This document shows positions 18,651-26,987 of a stretch of DNA of 64,000 nucleotides, one piece after another (the stretch's first letter is position 1; every line of letters begins with the position of its first letter). Origin of the DNA: Peribacillus frigoritolerans (GTDB lineage Bacteria; Bacillota; Bacilli; Bacillales; DSM-1321); assembly GCF_001636405.1 (NCBI RefSeq), contig NZ_KV440950.1:2937712-3001711 (forward strand), read 5' to 3'. The translations under genes were made by a program, and so were the position numbers. The notes under the pieces were generated by a model, which searched no databases, had not been told where the DNA came from, and was given only the letters and a program-made list of their open reading frames with translations.

Positions 18651-18708
18651 AAACGGTCATATTTAAGGGCATGAGCATCAAGCCGTAAATATGACCGTTT
18701 CTTTTTTC
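18651..18708 (+). terminator. Terminator after the TetR gene
   Basis: A 14-bp stem AAACGGTCATATTT / AAATATGACCGTTT followed by CTTTTTT. Confidence 0.8.
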
Positions 18709-18835
18709 ATTCAGAGTAGATGTCCAGAGTGTAAGATTTGACTTATATTTTTCAGACAATTACGATAAATGTATACTTCACGAAATGCTTTAAGAAAATT
18801 ATATCTGGAAATCTTGTAACATTGGAGGGTATCAA

Positions 18836-19369
18836 ATGAGCGATATCGTAATTTTATCAGGAAGTCCGGCTATTCCATCAAGAACGGACATTTCACTAAA
18901 ACATATTCAATCATTAGTCGAAAATGCAGGATTTACTACAGCTTATTTCTCGATTACGGATTTCAAAGCAGATGATTTATTCCAAGGGAAATATAATAGC
19001 GAGGATATCTCAAAGCTTTCAGAGAGAATTCAAGCAGCCAGAGGAGTCATTATAGGTTCACCGGTTTATAAGGCTTCCTATACAGGTGTATTGAAAGCAT
19101 TGATTGATTTGCTGCCAGAAGGTGCTTTTAAGGGTAAGCCGGTGCTGCCAATCATGATTGGTGGAAGTAACAGGCATCTATTGGCGATTGACTATGCGCT
19201 TAAACCATTAATTTCAATATTAAAAGGCGAGCCGCTGCAGGGGATTTATTTTGTTGATAAGGAAATAGATAAACAGAATCCGGAAAACCCGATCAATGAT
19301 TTGCATTTAATTGATCGCGTCCAGAGTCAGGTTCAAGAATTTGTAGAAGCGATACAGTTAAGAAATTAA
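18836..19369 (+). CDS. ssuE: NADPH-dependent FMN reductase, SsuE type
   Basis: A 177-residue flavodoxin-fold FMN reductase. The opening DIVILSGSPAIPSRTDISL is the phosphate-binding loop of the SsuE/FMN_red family, followed by GVIIGSPVYKASYTGVLKALIDLLP and PIMIGGSNRH. Enzymes of this type supply reduced FMN to two-component monooxygenases such as alkanesulfonate monooxygenase SsuD. The ssuD gene is not nearby; the sulfate assimilation operon starts 500 bases downstream, which supports a sulfur role, and the two LLM oxidoreductases at 7968-10080 are possible acceptors. The start follows TTGGAGGGTATCAA. The gene symbol is by family, not proven orthology. Confidence 0.82.
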   Translation: MSDIVILSGSPAIPSRTDISLKHIQSLVENAGFTTAYFSITDFKADDLFQGKYNSEDISKLSERIQAARGVIIGSPVYKASYTGVLKALIDLLPEGAFKGKPVLPIMIGGSNRHLLAIDYALKPLISILKGEPLQGIYFVDKEIDKQNPENPINDLHLIDRVQSQVQEFVEAIQLRN

Positions 19370-19459
19370 TGACTTCAATAAATTAATTCCTTCTATAAAA
19401 AGACTGGAACCCTAGAAATTTTTTTTAGAATAACACGCGTTAATAATAGGCCTATTAAT

Positions 19460-19515
19460 GAAAATAGACTCATTTTTTTGGAGACTTTATCTAAAAAGAC
19501 GAGTCTATTTTCGTA
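19460..19515 (+). terminator. Hairpin after ssuE
   Basis: AAAATAGACTC at 19461-19471 pairs with GAGTCTATTTT at 19501-19511 across a long loop. It is a probable terminator, though the loop is larger than usual. Confidence 0.45.
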
Positions 19516-19609
19516 TTTATATGAACATAAAATCATAAATTGAATAGTGTGTATAAAAATAACAGTTCATCCATAATATTAAACCAAGTTATTTTATAAG
19601 AAAACTCCA

Positions 19610-19637
19610 TTGACAAGGATTAAATATATGTTAATAT
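19610..19637 (+). promoter_or_regulatory. Sigma-A promoter of the sulfate assimilation operon
   Basis: A perfect TTGACA at 19610-19615 and TAATAT at 19632-19637, 16 bases apart, ending about 15 bases before the first conserved helix of the S-box leader. Confidence 0.55.
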
Positions 19638-19650
19638 TTAAAATAATAAA

Positions 19651-19808
19651 ACTTATCCAGAGCGACGGAGGGAATTGGCCCTTTGAAGTCCAGCAACCTG
19701 CATGATGGATGCAAGGTGCTACCTCCAACAAAATGTTGATCATTTTGGAAGATAAGGTAAAGATATTTACCTTGCGATCTTTCCATCATGGAAAGATTTT
19801 TGTTTTTT
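19651..19808 (+). ncRNA. SAM-I (S-box) riboswitch with transcription terminator
   Basis: Classic S-box leader. P1 is CTTATC (19652-19657) paired with GATAAG (19751-19756). The core GAGGGAATTGGCCCTTTGAAG, written here as two overlapping parts GAGGGAATTGGCC and CCTTTGAAG, is followed by CCAGCAACC, the GCATGATGGATGC hairpin and the conserved GGTGCTACCTCCAAC. A hairpin ATCTTTCCAT / ATGGAAAGAT at 19777-19797 with a T-rich tail is the intrinsic terminator. With SAM bound, transcription should stop before yezD and cysH, so sulfate reduction is on only when SAM is low. Confidence 0.93.
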
Positions 19809-19914
19809 GTGAAAATTTTAGGCGGACCATAACAATTTTAGGTTGTATGGAATTATATAAATCTAAGAAATTTAAAATAAAATATTCGCGGATTTTCTTA
19901 AAGGAGGAACTGGT

Positions 19915-20058
19915 TTGGATAAAGAGAATCAGCTTGAAGAAATTTTTGAACGACTTCAAGAAATGCTTAATTCAATGAAATATGGATCCATTACACTTAT
20001 TGTCCAGGATGGTAAAATCATTCAAATGGAAAGAAATGAAAAACTAAGAATTAAATAA
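19915..20058 (+). CDS. yezD: YezD-like small protein (DUF2292)
   Basis: A 47-residue protein read from a TTG start at 19915 behind a perfect AAGGAGGAA ribosome binding site at 19901-19909. The sequence has an acidic helix (ENQLEEIFERLQEML) followed by a beta hairpin (GSITLIVQDGKIIQMERNEK). This resembles the YezD/DUF2292 family, which recurs at the start of sulfur metabolism operons in Bacillaceae; the match is from memory. It is the first gene under the S-box riboswitch. Its function is unknown; small size and context suggest a regulator or accessory factor. Confidence 0.72.
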   Translation: MDKENQLEEIFERLQEMLNSMKYGSITLIVQDGKIIQMERNEKLRIK

Positions 20059-20080
20059 GGTATCTGCTGACTAGAAAAAC

Positions 20081-20131
20081 TAGAGGCGGGTTTAACTGAT
20101 ATAAAGAGAGTATTGGTTAGATTCGTCTCTT
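20081..20131 (+). terminator. Hairpin between yezD and cysH
   Basis: AGAGGCGGGTTTA pairs with TAGATTCGTCTCT (several G-U pairs) and a short TTTT follows. It may be a weak terminator or processing site that lowers expression of the downstream genes. Confidence 0.4.
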
Positions 20132-20227
20132 TTTCCTAGATTCAAATAACCCGGGGAATATTACAACGGGAATTGATCAACAGTTACTCTAACCTGATAC
20201 AGCAAGTTTTTAGAGGGGGCTACAAAG

Positions 20228-20944
20228 TTGGCTGCATTAATAAACTATGAAAATTTCAATACAGGGGACTTCCCTGTATTTCCTGAAGACACTGAGACAA
20301 AAGGTGCTTTGGAAGTTCTTAAATGGGCGAATGACCATTATGGTGACAAACTGATTTATGCTTGCAGTTTTGGTATTGAAGGCATCGTGCTTACGGATTT
20401 ATTGGCGAAGGTCAATCCTTCGGCAAAAATAGTTTTCCTAGATACAGATGTTCATTTTGAGGAAACTTACCAATTGATCGAGGAAGTGAAGAAGCGATAT
20501 CCGAAGCTTTTGATCGAAATGAAGAAACCTGACTTGACGCTTGAGGAACAAGCGGCGGAATATGGCGATGAATTATGGCTTAGAGATTCCAATAAGTGCT
20601 GTAACATCCGTAAAATCGTTCCGCTTACAGATGTGCTTTCATCGGCAACAGCCTGGCTTTCGGGACTGCGGAGGGAGCAATCCGAAACAAGAGCTAAGAC
20701 CGAGTATATCAATAAGGATAATAAGTTCAAATCAGTTAAAATATGCCCACTCATACATTGGACATGGAAAGATGTTTGGCGCTATGCCCACAAAAATGGA
20801 CTTCCATATAATGTCCTGCATGATAATGGATATCCGAGCATTGGATGTAAAACGTGTACTGCACCTGCCTTCAATGCAGATGATTTACGCTCTGGCCGTT
20901 GGCAAGGGGCTCAAAAAACGGAATGCGGATTGCATTTATCTTAA
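20228..20944 (+). CDS. cysH: Phosphoadenylyl/adenylyl-sulfate reductase
   Basis: A 238-residue thioredoxin- or glutathione-dependent reductase that turns activated sulfate into sulfite. It has the PAPS/APS-binding SFGIEGIVLTDLL, the paired cysteines NKCCNIRK and the distal SIGCKTCTAP that together ligate a [4Fe-4S] cluster, the LSGLRREQSETRA loop and the catalytic C-terminal ECGLH. Presence of the iron-sulfur cysteines suggests it accepts APS, as B. subtilis CysH does, although cysC here also allows PAPS. The start is TTG at 20228 after AGAGGGGGC. It leads the sat-cysC-sir genes in one transcription unit under SAM riboswitch control. Confidence 0.94.
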   Translation: MAALINYENFNTGDFPVFPEDTETKGALEVLKWANDHYGDKLIYACSFGIEGIVLTDLLAKVNPSAKIVFLDTDVHFEETYQLIEEVKKRYPKLLIEMKKPDLTLEEQAAEYGDELWLRDSNKCCNIRKIVPLTDVLSSATAWLSGLRREQSETRAKTEYINKDNKFKSVKICPLIHWTWKDVWRYAHKNGLPYNVLHDNGYPSIGCKTCTAPAFNADDLRSGRWQGAQKTECGLHLS

Positions 20945-20996
20945 ATAAATAGAAAGTATAGGCTTAAATAAATAGAAACCATAGGGGGAAATTAGC

Positions 20997-22145
20997 ATGA
21001 CAATCAGTTTACCGCACGGAGGAACATTAATCGATCTTTGGGAACCAAAATATGATTTTAGTAAAATAACGAAGTCAATCGAAATCGATGAAATTGCTTT
21101 GAGCGATCTTGAATTGATAGGGACTGGTGCCTACAGCCCGATTAAAGGATTCTTTACAAAAAGTGACTATGAGACAGTGGTAAAGGATATGAGGCTTAGC
21201 AGCGGACATGTATGGAGCATCCCGATTACGCTGCCTTTGACCGAAGAAACTGCGGGAAGCCTTACTATAGGTGAAGAAGTAACATTAACCCATGATGGTG
21301 AAACATACGGGGTTCTCTCCGTTTCTGATATTTACACTCCAGATAAGCAATTGGAAGCGACATTGGTATATCAAACAGCTGATGAGAAGCATCCTGGAGT
21401 GAAAAATTTATATAACCGCGGGGATGTATATGTCGGCGGGGAAATAAAGTTGATCAAGAGAATAGAGCGTCCGCTATTTCAAGCTCATTATTTGGATCCA
21501 GTCGAGACAAGGAAGGCTTTCGCTGAAAAAGGATGGGAAACGGTTGTCGGTTTCCAAACGAGGAACCCTGTTCACCGTGCACATGAATATATTCAAAAGA
21601 CAGCATTGGAAATCGTCGACGGCTTATTCTTAAATCCTCTCGTCGGTGCCACTAAATCAGATGACATTCCGGCAGATGTAAGAATGGAAAGCTATAAAGT
21701 GCTGCTTGACAAATATTATCCTAAGGATCGCGTCTCCCTTGCAGTTTTCCCTGCTGCGATGCGTTATGCAGGACCTAGAGAAGCCATTTTCCATGCGATG
21801 GTCCGTAAAAATTACGGTTGCACCCATTTTATCGTCGGACGCGATCATGCGGGTGTGGGCGATTATTATGGCACATACGATGCCCAAAAAATCTTCGGGA
21901 ACTTTAACGCAGATGAGTTAGGAATCACGCTATTATTCTTTGAACATAGTTTTTACTGTAAAGCATGTGGCAATATGGCTTCCGCTAAAACTTGTCCGCA
22001 TGGCAAGGAAGACCATGTCATCCTGTCCGGAACGAAGGTAAGGGAAATGTTGCGTAATGGAGAAATTCCTCCAGCTACCTTTAGCCGTAAGGAAGTCATC
22101 GAGGTGTTGATAGAAGGTCTAAAAAAAAATGAAGTTTATAACTGA
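20997..22145 (+). CDS. sat: Sulfate adenylyltransferase (ATP sulfurylase)
   Basis: A 382-residue ATP sulfurylase that makes adenylyl sulfate (APS) from ATP and sulfate, the first step of assimilation. The signature [12 protein letters not shown] with its HxxH, the region [16 protein letters not shown] and GRDHAGVG are intact. A C-terminal Cys-rich block [16 protein letters not shown] could bind zinc, as in other Bacillus homologues. Start ATG follows AGGGGGAAATTAGC. It sits 52 bases after cysH and 42 before cysC. In B. subtilis a sulfate permease gene (cysP) lies between cysH and sat; it is absent here. Confidence 0.96.
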   Translation: MTISLPHGGTLIDLWEPKYDFSKITKSIEIDEIALSDLELIGTGAYSPIKGFFTKSDYETVVKDMRLSSGHVWSIPITLPLTEETAGSLTIGEEVTLTHDGETYGVLSVSDIYTPDKQLEATLVYQTADEKHPGVKNLYNRGDVYVGGEIKLIKRIERPLFQAHYLDPVETRKAFAEKGWETVVGFQTRNPVHRAHEYIQKTALEIVDGLFLNPLVGATKSDDIPADVRMESYKVLLDKYYPKDRVSLAVFPAAMRYAGPREAIFHAMVRKNYGCTHFIVGRDHAGVGDYYGTYDAQKIFGNFNADELGITLLFFEHSFYCKACGNMASAKTCPHGKEDHVILSGTKVREMLRNGEIPPATFSRKEVIEVLIEGLKKNEVYN

Positions 22146-22187
22146 TTGGACATAAATGGAAGGGTCACATGAAGAGGGGGATTACAA

Positions 22188-22787
22188 ATGAGTAAAAGTA
22201 CGAATGTCACATGGCATGAGACGTCATTGACAAAGGAGCACCGACGGAAGCAGAACGGGCATGAAAGCACGGTTCTATGGTTTACAGGACTATCGGGTTC
22301 CGGAAAATCAACGATTGCAAACGCGGTCGCTAAAGAGTTATACAATCGGAATATTCGAAGTTATGTTTTGGATGGTGATAATATCCGTCATGGCTTAAAT
22401 AAAGATTTAGGTTTTTCTGAAGAAGATAGAACCGAGAATATTAGGCGGATTGGTGAGGTTTCCAAGTTATTCGTGGATAGTGGGCAGTTCGTATTGACCG
22501 CTTTCATATCACCTTTCAGGGCAGATCGGCAGATTGTACGTGATTTACTCGAAGAAGGGGAGTTTATTGAAGTATACATAAAGTGTCCGATCGAAGAGTG
22601 TGAAGTGCGTGATCCAAAAGGGCTTTATGACAAGGCCCGTAAAGGCATCATTAAAGATTTTACCGGAATCGACTCTCCATACGAAGAACCTGAACAACCG
22701 GAAATCATTTTAGAATCCGACCAATACAGCATTGAAGAGTGCGTTGAACAGGTAATCGGTTATTTAACAGCAAAGAAAGCGATTTAA
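22188..22787 (+). CDS. cysC: Adenylylsulfate kinase
   Basis: A 199-residue APS kinase that phosphorylates APS to PAPS with ATP. The P-loop GLSGSGKST is near residue 33, followed by [16 protein letters not shown] and [12 protein letters not shown], which bind APS, and FISPFRADR and [10 protein letters not shown] in the lid. Length is normal. The start ATG follows AGAGGGGGATTACAA. It lies inside the cysH operon between sat and the sulfite reductase gene. Confidence 0.95.
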   Translation: MSKSTNVTWHETSLTKEHRRKQNGHESTVLWFTGLSGSGKSTIANAVAKELYNRNIRSYVLDGDNIRHGLNKDLGFSEEDRTENIRRIGEVSKLFVDSGQFVLTAFISPFRADRQIVRDLLEEGEFIEVYIKCPIEECEVRDPKGLYDKARKGIIKDFTGIDSPYEEPEQPEIILESDQYSIEECVEQVIGYLTAKKAI

Positions 22788-22803
22788 TCAAGGAGGAAAT
22801 GTA

Positions 22804-24429
22804 ATGGTTTACGAGAAATTTTGGTCGGAAAATCCACTAATCGCTAAAAATAAAACGGAAATCTGGAAATTGGAAAAAGATGGCTTGAAGATATTTGATG
22901 ATATTCCACATTACGCAGCAAATGGGTTTGATTCCATCCCTAAAGAGAAATGGGATATGTTCAAGTGGGCAGGTTTATACCTGCAACGGCCAAAAGAAGC
23001 TGGTTATTGGATGATGCGAGTCGTAATTCCCGGAGGTATCCTGACTTATGATCAACAAATAACTCTAGCTAACATCGCTAAAGATTACGGGAGGGATGTA
23101 TATGACATTACAACCCGTCAAGCCATTCAATTCCATTGGCTGACCATCGAACAGGTCCCGGATATATTGAATCGTTTAGAAAAGGTTGGAATGACTACGG
23201 CTGGAGCTTGTGGTGATATAACCCGTAATATCATCGGTAATGCATTGGCAGGCATCGATCCTGATGAACTTTTTGATACACGCGAGGTACTTTATGATGT
23301 ATTTGAGTATTTCCGCCTTAACGAAGACTATTCGAACCTTCCGAGGAAATATAAAATGTCCATAAGTGCCAATATCCATAATGCTTCAAATGCTGAAATC
23401 AACTGTGTTTCATTCAATCCAGCTACTAAAGTAATTGATGGAGTAACGGAAGTCGGTTTTCACGTAAAAGTAGGGGGTGGGCTTTCCTCCGTTCCGATGC
23501 TGGCAGAAGAACTTGACTTATTCATTTTACCTGAAAAAACTGTGGAAGTGGCTGCCGCCATCACGACGATATTCCGTGACTTTGGGTACCGTGAAAAGCG
23601 TCATCGCTCACGTTTGAAATTCCTTGTCGCTGACTGGGGTCCTGAACAATTCAAGGAAAAATTGCTGGAATACACCGGTCCGCTTCCTGAAAAGGGAGAA
23701 AGTGCGGTGAAAGGATGGAATGCAGGGTATTTCTATGGCATCCATAAACAAAAGCAAGATGGTCTGAACTATGTTGGCGTCAATATACCAGTTGGTCGTT
23801 TAAATCCAGACGAAGTGATCGAATTTGCCGAACTTGCAAAAAAATATGGAAATGGTGAAATCCGCAACTGTAATTCTCAAAATCTAATCATTCCTAATGT
23901 GCCGGATGCAAAACTTGAGGAATTAAAGCAGGAATCCATCTTTGAAAGATTTCCATATCAACCAAAGAAATTCATTGGGTATTCCGTTTCGTGTACAGGC
24001 ATCGAGTATTGCAACCTGGCTCTGGTTGAAACGAAAAACCGAATGAGGACCATATCTGAATCACTTGACAAGGAAATAGATCTCGATGTGCCTGTAAGGA
24101 TGCATATGGTCGGCTGTCCGAATAATTGCGGTCAAAGAGCCATCGCCGAAATAGGGCTGCAAGGCATAAAAATGAAAAACCAGGATAAAAAGATGGTCGA
24201 GGCTTTTGAGATATACGTTGGAGGAACGCTTAATGAGGGCGGGAAGTTCAATGAAAAGCTTAAAGGAAAAGTGGAAGCTGAAAAGCTCCATCATGTTCTG
24301 AAAGAAATGATCCTATTTTTCAAAGAAACAAAACTACTATCCGAAACCTTTCTCGATTTTGTGGAAAGGGTAGGGGTGGACGAATTACAAAGTAAACTTG
24401 ATGATATATTAGCGGAAGTGGCCGTTTAA
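22804..24429 (+). CDS. Ferredoxin-type sulfite (or nitrite) reductase
   Basis: A 541-residue single-chain haemoprotein reductase with siroheme and a [4Fe-4S] cluster. It carries two ferredoxin-like half domains and two reductase domains. The cofactor cysteines are in SCTGIEYCNLA and VGCPNNCGQRAIAE. The motif ACGDITRNIIGN is the characteristic Arg-rich substrate site. The family includes plant-type sulfite and nitrite reductases, and sequence alone does not separate them. Position after cysC, with siroheme genes following, makes sulfite the likely substrate. B. subtilis uses the two-subunit CysJI instead, so the electron donor here is probably ferredoxin. Start ATG follows AAGGAGGAAATGTA. Confidence 0.9.
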   Translation: MVYEKFWSENPLIAKNKTEIWKLEKDGLKIFDDIPHYAANGFDSIPKEKWDMFKWAGLYLQRPKEAGYWMMRVVIPGGILTYDQQITLANIAKDYGRDVYDITTRQAIQFHWLTIEQVPDILNRLEKVGMTTAGACGDITRNIIGNALAGIDPDELFDTREVLYDVFEYFRLNEDYSNLPRKYKMSISANIHNASNAEINCVSFNPATKVIDGVTEVGFHVKVGGGLSSVPMLAEELDLFILPEKTVEVAAAITTIFRDFGYREKRHRSRLKFLVADWGPEQFKEKLLEYTGPLPEKGESAVKGWNAGYFYGIHKQKQDGLNYVGVNIPVGRLNPDEVIEFAELAKKYGNGEIRNCNSQNLIIPNVPDAKLEELKQESIFERFPYQPKKFIGYSVSCTGIEYCNLALVETKNRMRTISESLDKEIDLDVPVRMHMVGCPNNCGQRAIAEIGLQGIKMKNQDKKMVEAFEIYVGGTLNEGGKFNEKLKGKVEAEKLHHVLKEMILFFKETKLLSETFLDFVERVGVDELQSKLDDILAEVAV

Positions 24430-24449
24430 TAGGGGAAGGTAAGCATTCC

Positions 24450-24665
24450 ATGAATCTATACCGTTTTGAAGTCACTATCAAGGAAAAACCAATTCATGTC
24501 ATCATTGTTGCCGATTCAGATGAAAAGGCGTTTGAACTTGTTGATATCGAGCTGGAAAAGCATTATTTGAAAATGCCTGAAGTGGATGACATCTCATTAT
24601 ATGAAAAAAGGAAAATTAAAAATGGAGCAGGTTTCGTTTTATCGGAATTCGAAACAATTCTCTAA
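24450..24665 (+). CDS. Small DUF3906-like protein
   Basis: A 71-residue protein beginning NLYRFEVTIKEKPIHVIIVADSD, written here as two parts: NLYRFEVTIKEKPIH and VIIVADSDEKAFELVD. It resembles the DUF3906 family of Bacillaceae. It has an alpha/beta composition and no membrane segment. It lies 20 bases after the sulfite reductase and 19 before cobA, so it should be made with them. Function unknown; a role in siroheme or sulfite reductase assembly is only inferred from position. Confidence 0.7.
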   Translation: MNLYRFEVTIKEKPIHVIIVADSDEKAFELVDIELEKHYLKMPEVDDISLYEKRKIKNGAGFVLSEFETIL

Positions 24666-24684
24666 GGGAAGGCAGGATGCAAAA

Positions 24685-25461
24685 ATGGGGAAAGTATATC
24701 TAGTAGGAGCCGGTCCCGGAGATCCAGATTTAATTACATTAAAAGGATTAAAATGCATCCAAGAAGCTGATGTCATTTTATATGATCGACTTGTCAATAA
24801 AGAACTTTTGAATCATGCAAAAGATGGTGTCGAGCTGATTAATTGCGGTAAACTGCCGGATTATCATTTGTTGCAGCAGGATACCATCAATCGGTTCCTC
24901 GTTAAATATGCAAAAAAGGGGAAAATAGTCACCCGTTTGAAAGGCGGCGATCCATTCGTCTTTGGGAGAGGCGGTGAGGAAGCGGAAGCCCTAGCCAAAA
25001 GTGGCGTGAGCTTTGAAATCGTACCAGGAATTACGGCTGGAATCGCCGCTACAGCCTATGCGGGAATTCCAGTTACACATAGGGACCATGCTTCATCATT
25101 TGCAATTGTTACCGGTCATCGGAAAAAAGATGAAGAGGATAATATCAAGTGGGAATCCCTTGCAAAAGGAATCGATACATTAGCCATTTATATGGGTGTT
25201 AAAAACCTGCCATATATTCAAGGAAAACTTTTGGAACATGGGAAAAGCCCGGAGACTCCGGTAGCCCTTATTCATTGGGGTACATTAACAACGCAAAAAA
25301 CAGCTGTCAGTACGTTGGCTAAAGTAGTGGAAACCGCCAATAACGAACAAATTTCGAATCCTTGCATGATAGTCGTGGGAGATGTCGTTAATTTACGGGA
25401 AAAAATCAAATGGTTTGAAGGAAAACAAACCGAAAATTTGTTGGCGAATGAGGCCTTTTAA
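24685..25461 (+). CDS. cobA: Uroporphyrinogen-III C-methyltransferase
   Basis: A 258-residue SAM-dependent methyltransferase (SUMT) that converts uroporphyrinogen III to precorrin-2, the first step of siroheme synthesis. Motifs are VYLVGAGPGDPDLITLKGL, LKGGDPFVFGRGGEE, EIVPGITAGIAA and GIPVTHRDHA. An earlier in-frame start at 24586 overlaps the previous gene; I chose ATG 24685 behind AAGGGAAGGCAGG, which gives the canonical N-terminus MGKVYLVGAG. It corresponds to B. subtilis YlnD. Its stop overlaps the sirB start by one base. Confidence 0.95.
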   Translation: MGKVYLVGAGPGDPDLITLKGLKCIQEADVILYDRLVNKELLNHAKDGVELINCGKLPDYHLLQQDTINRFLVKYAKKGKIVTRLKGGDPFVFGRGGEEAEALAKSGVSFEIVPGITAGIAATAYAGIPVTHRDHASSFAIVTGHRKKDEEDNIKWESLAKGIDTLAIYMGVKNLPYIQGKLLEHGKSPETPVALIHWGTLTTQKTAVSTLAKVVETANNEQISNPCMIVVGDVVNLREKIKWFEGKQTENLLANEAF

Positions 25462-26222
25462 TGGAAGCCATTTTATATATTTGCCATGGCAGCCGTGTTA
25501 AAGAAGCTTCAGCCCAAGCCATTGATTTTATTAAAGTTTGTATGCAAGCTCAGCCATATTCCATTCAAGAGTATTGCTTCTTGGAATTGGAAACTCCTAC
25601 GATTGAAGAGGCCTACGAACGATGCGTCCAAAAAGGTGCGACGAGTATATTGGCCATTCCTGTTCTATTGCTGACAGCTGTACATGCAAAACATGATATT
25701 CCAGTCATATTGAATAAAATGAAAGAACGTTACCCTGCCGTTGACTTGAAATACGGGAGGCCGATTGGTGTCAGCGAGAAAATGGTTGACATTTTAGTGG
25801 AACGGTTGGAGGAAACAAATGTAAGTGTTACAGAGGATTCCTTGGTATTATTGGTTGGAAGGGGCAGCAGTGATCCCGACGTGAAAAGGGATTTATCTCG
25901 ATTGGCCGTTTTGCTAAGGAACAGGTTTCCAAAAATCCGGGTGCAAGAGTGTTATTTGACAGCTGCCACACCAAGCTTTGGAGAAGCGTTGGAATTTGCG
26001 GTGGAATCTCGATCAAACCAAGTATTTATCATTCCTTACTTATTGTTTACAGGTCTCTTAATGCAGTCGATTGAAAATAGTATAAAAAAGATCCAAAAAA
26101 AGGGGAAGCAAAGATTCATACTTTGCCGATATTTAGGTTATCACCCAAAGATTGAACAAGCAATATCGGAACGAATTCATGAAGTGAGTGGGGAGGGAGC
26201 CTATGTATCCAATTACGCTTAA
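25461..26222 (+). CDS. sirB: Sirohydrochlorin ferrochelatase
   Basis: A 253-residue CbiX/SirB chelatase that inserts iron into sirohydrochlorin. Each half has a chelatase fold: residues 1-125 open with ILYICHGSRVKEA (metal-binding His in CHGSR), with a second His in LLTAVHAKHDIP. The second half opens LVLLVGRGSSDPD, where the HGS position has become GRG, as usual for this family. It is translationally coupled to cobA (TAATG overlap) and its end overlaps sirC by 20 bases. Matches B. subtilis YlnE in position and length. Confidence 0.93.
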   Translation: MEAILYICHGSRVKEASAQAIDFIKVCMQAQPYSIQEYCFLELETPTIEEAYERCVQKGATSILAIPVLLLTAVHAKHDIPVILNKMKERYPAVDLKYGRPIGVSEKMVDILVERLEETNVSVTEDSLVLLVGRGSSDPDVKRDLSRLAVLLRNRFPKIRVQECYLTAATPSFGEALEFAVESRSNQVFIIPYLLFTGLLMQSIENSIKKIQKKGKQRFILCRYLGYHPKIEQAISERIHEVSGEGAYVSNYA

Positions 26223-26835
26223 TATCGAGAACAGAAAGTGTGTCATCATCGGCGGTGGTAAAATAGCTTACTTTAAAGCGGGCCCCTTATTGGAAGCTGG
26301 TGCTGAAGTTACCGTCGTAAGCCCCGAAATATGCACAGGTTTTCAAGTGTTGGAGAAAGAAGGTAAGATTCGGGTCTTACTTAAAGAAGTGGAAGAAACT
26401 GACTATAATGATGCATTTTTAATCATTGTAGCTACCAATTCTACTGAAGTAAATGAACGAGTTTACGAGAATGCATCCGAAAGTCAGTTGGTTAATGTAA
26501 TCAGCAATCATGAGTTGGGTAATTTTCATATACCGGCCACATTGAATAGAGGCATGCTTTCCATAAGTGTTTCTACCAATGGAGCAAGTCCAACGCTCGC
26601 AAAAAAAATACGGAATGACCTAGGTAAAGTATATGATGAATCGTATGAAGAATATCTTGAATTCCTTTTTGAAGCAAGAATGATTATAAAGAGTGGGTCA
26701 TTTTCAAAAGAAGAAAAATCTAAATTATTGAAAGATTCAATAGAGGATATTTATAAATATTCCTTAAAAGAAAGATATCGTTTTTTAGCTAGGCTTTTAC
26801 CTGTAGAAGCTGAAGAAAATATATCGATGGGCTGA
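26203..26835 (+). CDS. sirC: Precorrin-2 dehydrogenase
   Basis: A 210-residue NAD-dependent dehydrogenase that oxidises precorrin-2 to sirohydrochlorin. The Rossmann motif is GGGKIAYFKAGPLLEAGA, followed by VVSPE; the second domain has NRGMLSISVSTNGASPTLAKKIR, written here as two parts: NRGMLSISVSTNG and ASPTLAKKIR. It is the single-domain form, like B. subtilis YlnF. I chose ATG 26203 after GGGGAGGGA rather than 26188. It completes the siroheme pathway for the sulfite reductase upstream. A strong terminator follows, closing the operon before the transporter gene. Confidence 0.92.
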   Translation: MYPITLNIENRKCVIIGGGKIAYFKAGPLLEAGAEVTVVSPEICTGFQVLEKEGKIRVLLKEVEETDYNDAFLIIVATNSTEVNERVYENASESQLVNVISNHELGNFHIPATLNRGMLSISVSTNGASPTLAKKIRNDLGKVYDESYEEYLEFLFEARMIIKSGSFSKEEKSKLLKDSIEDIYKYSLKERYRFLARLLPVEAEENISMG

Positions 26836-26848
26836 TCAGAAAAACTGA

Positions 26849-26896
26849 AGGCACCTAACCAACATGTCATTTCATTTTGGTTAGGTGCCTCTTTGT
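26849..26896 (+). terminator. Terminator after the siroheme genes
   Basis: A 12-bp perfect stem AGGCACCTAACC / GGTTAGGTGCCT followed by CTTTG. Confidence 0.7.
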
Positions 26897-26987
26897 GCCT
26901 TAAAGGAAATCTAAATGATTTATACAGGCAAACGGTACCATCGGGTCGATGATATAGGTTCTATTTTAGTGAAAAAAGGGGAATGTC

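Noticed and set aside
19709-19978. Open frame of 89 codons across the S-box leader
   Set aside because: It overlaps the riboswitch and terminator, has no ribosome binding site, and the real yezD-like gene occupies its end in another frame.
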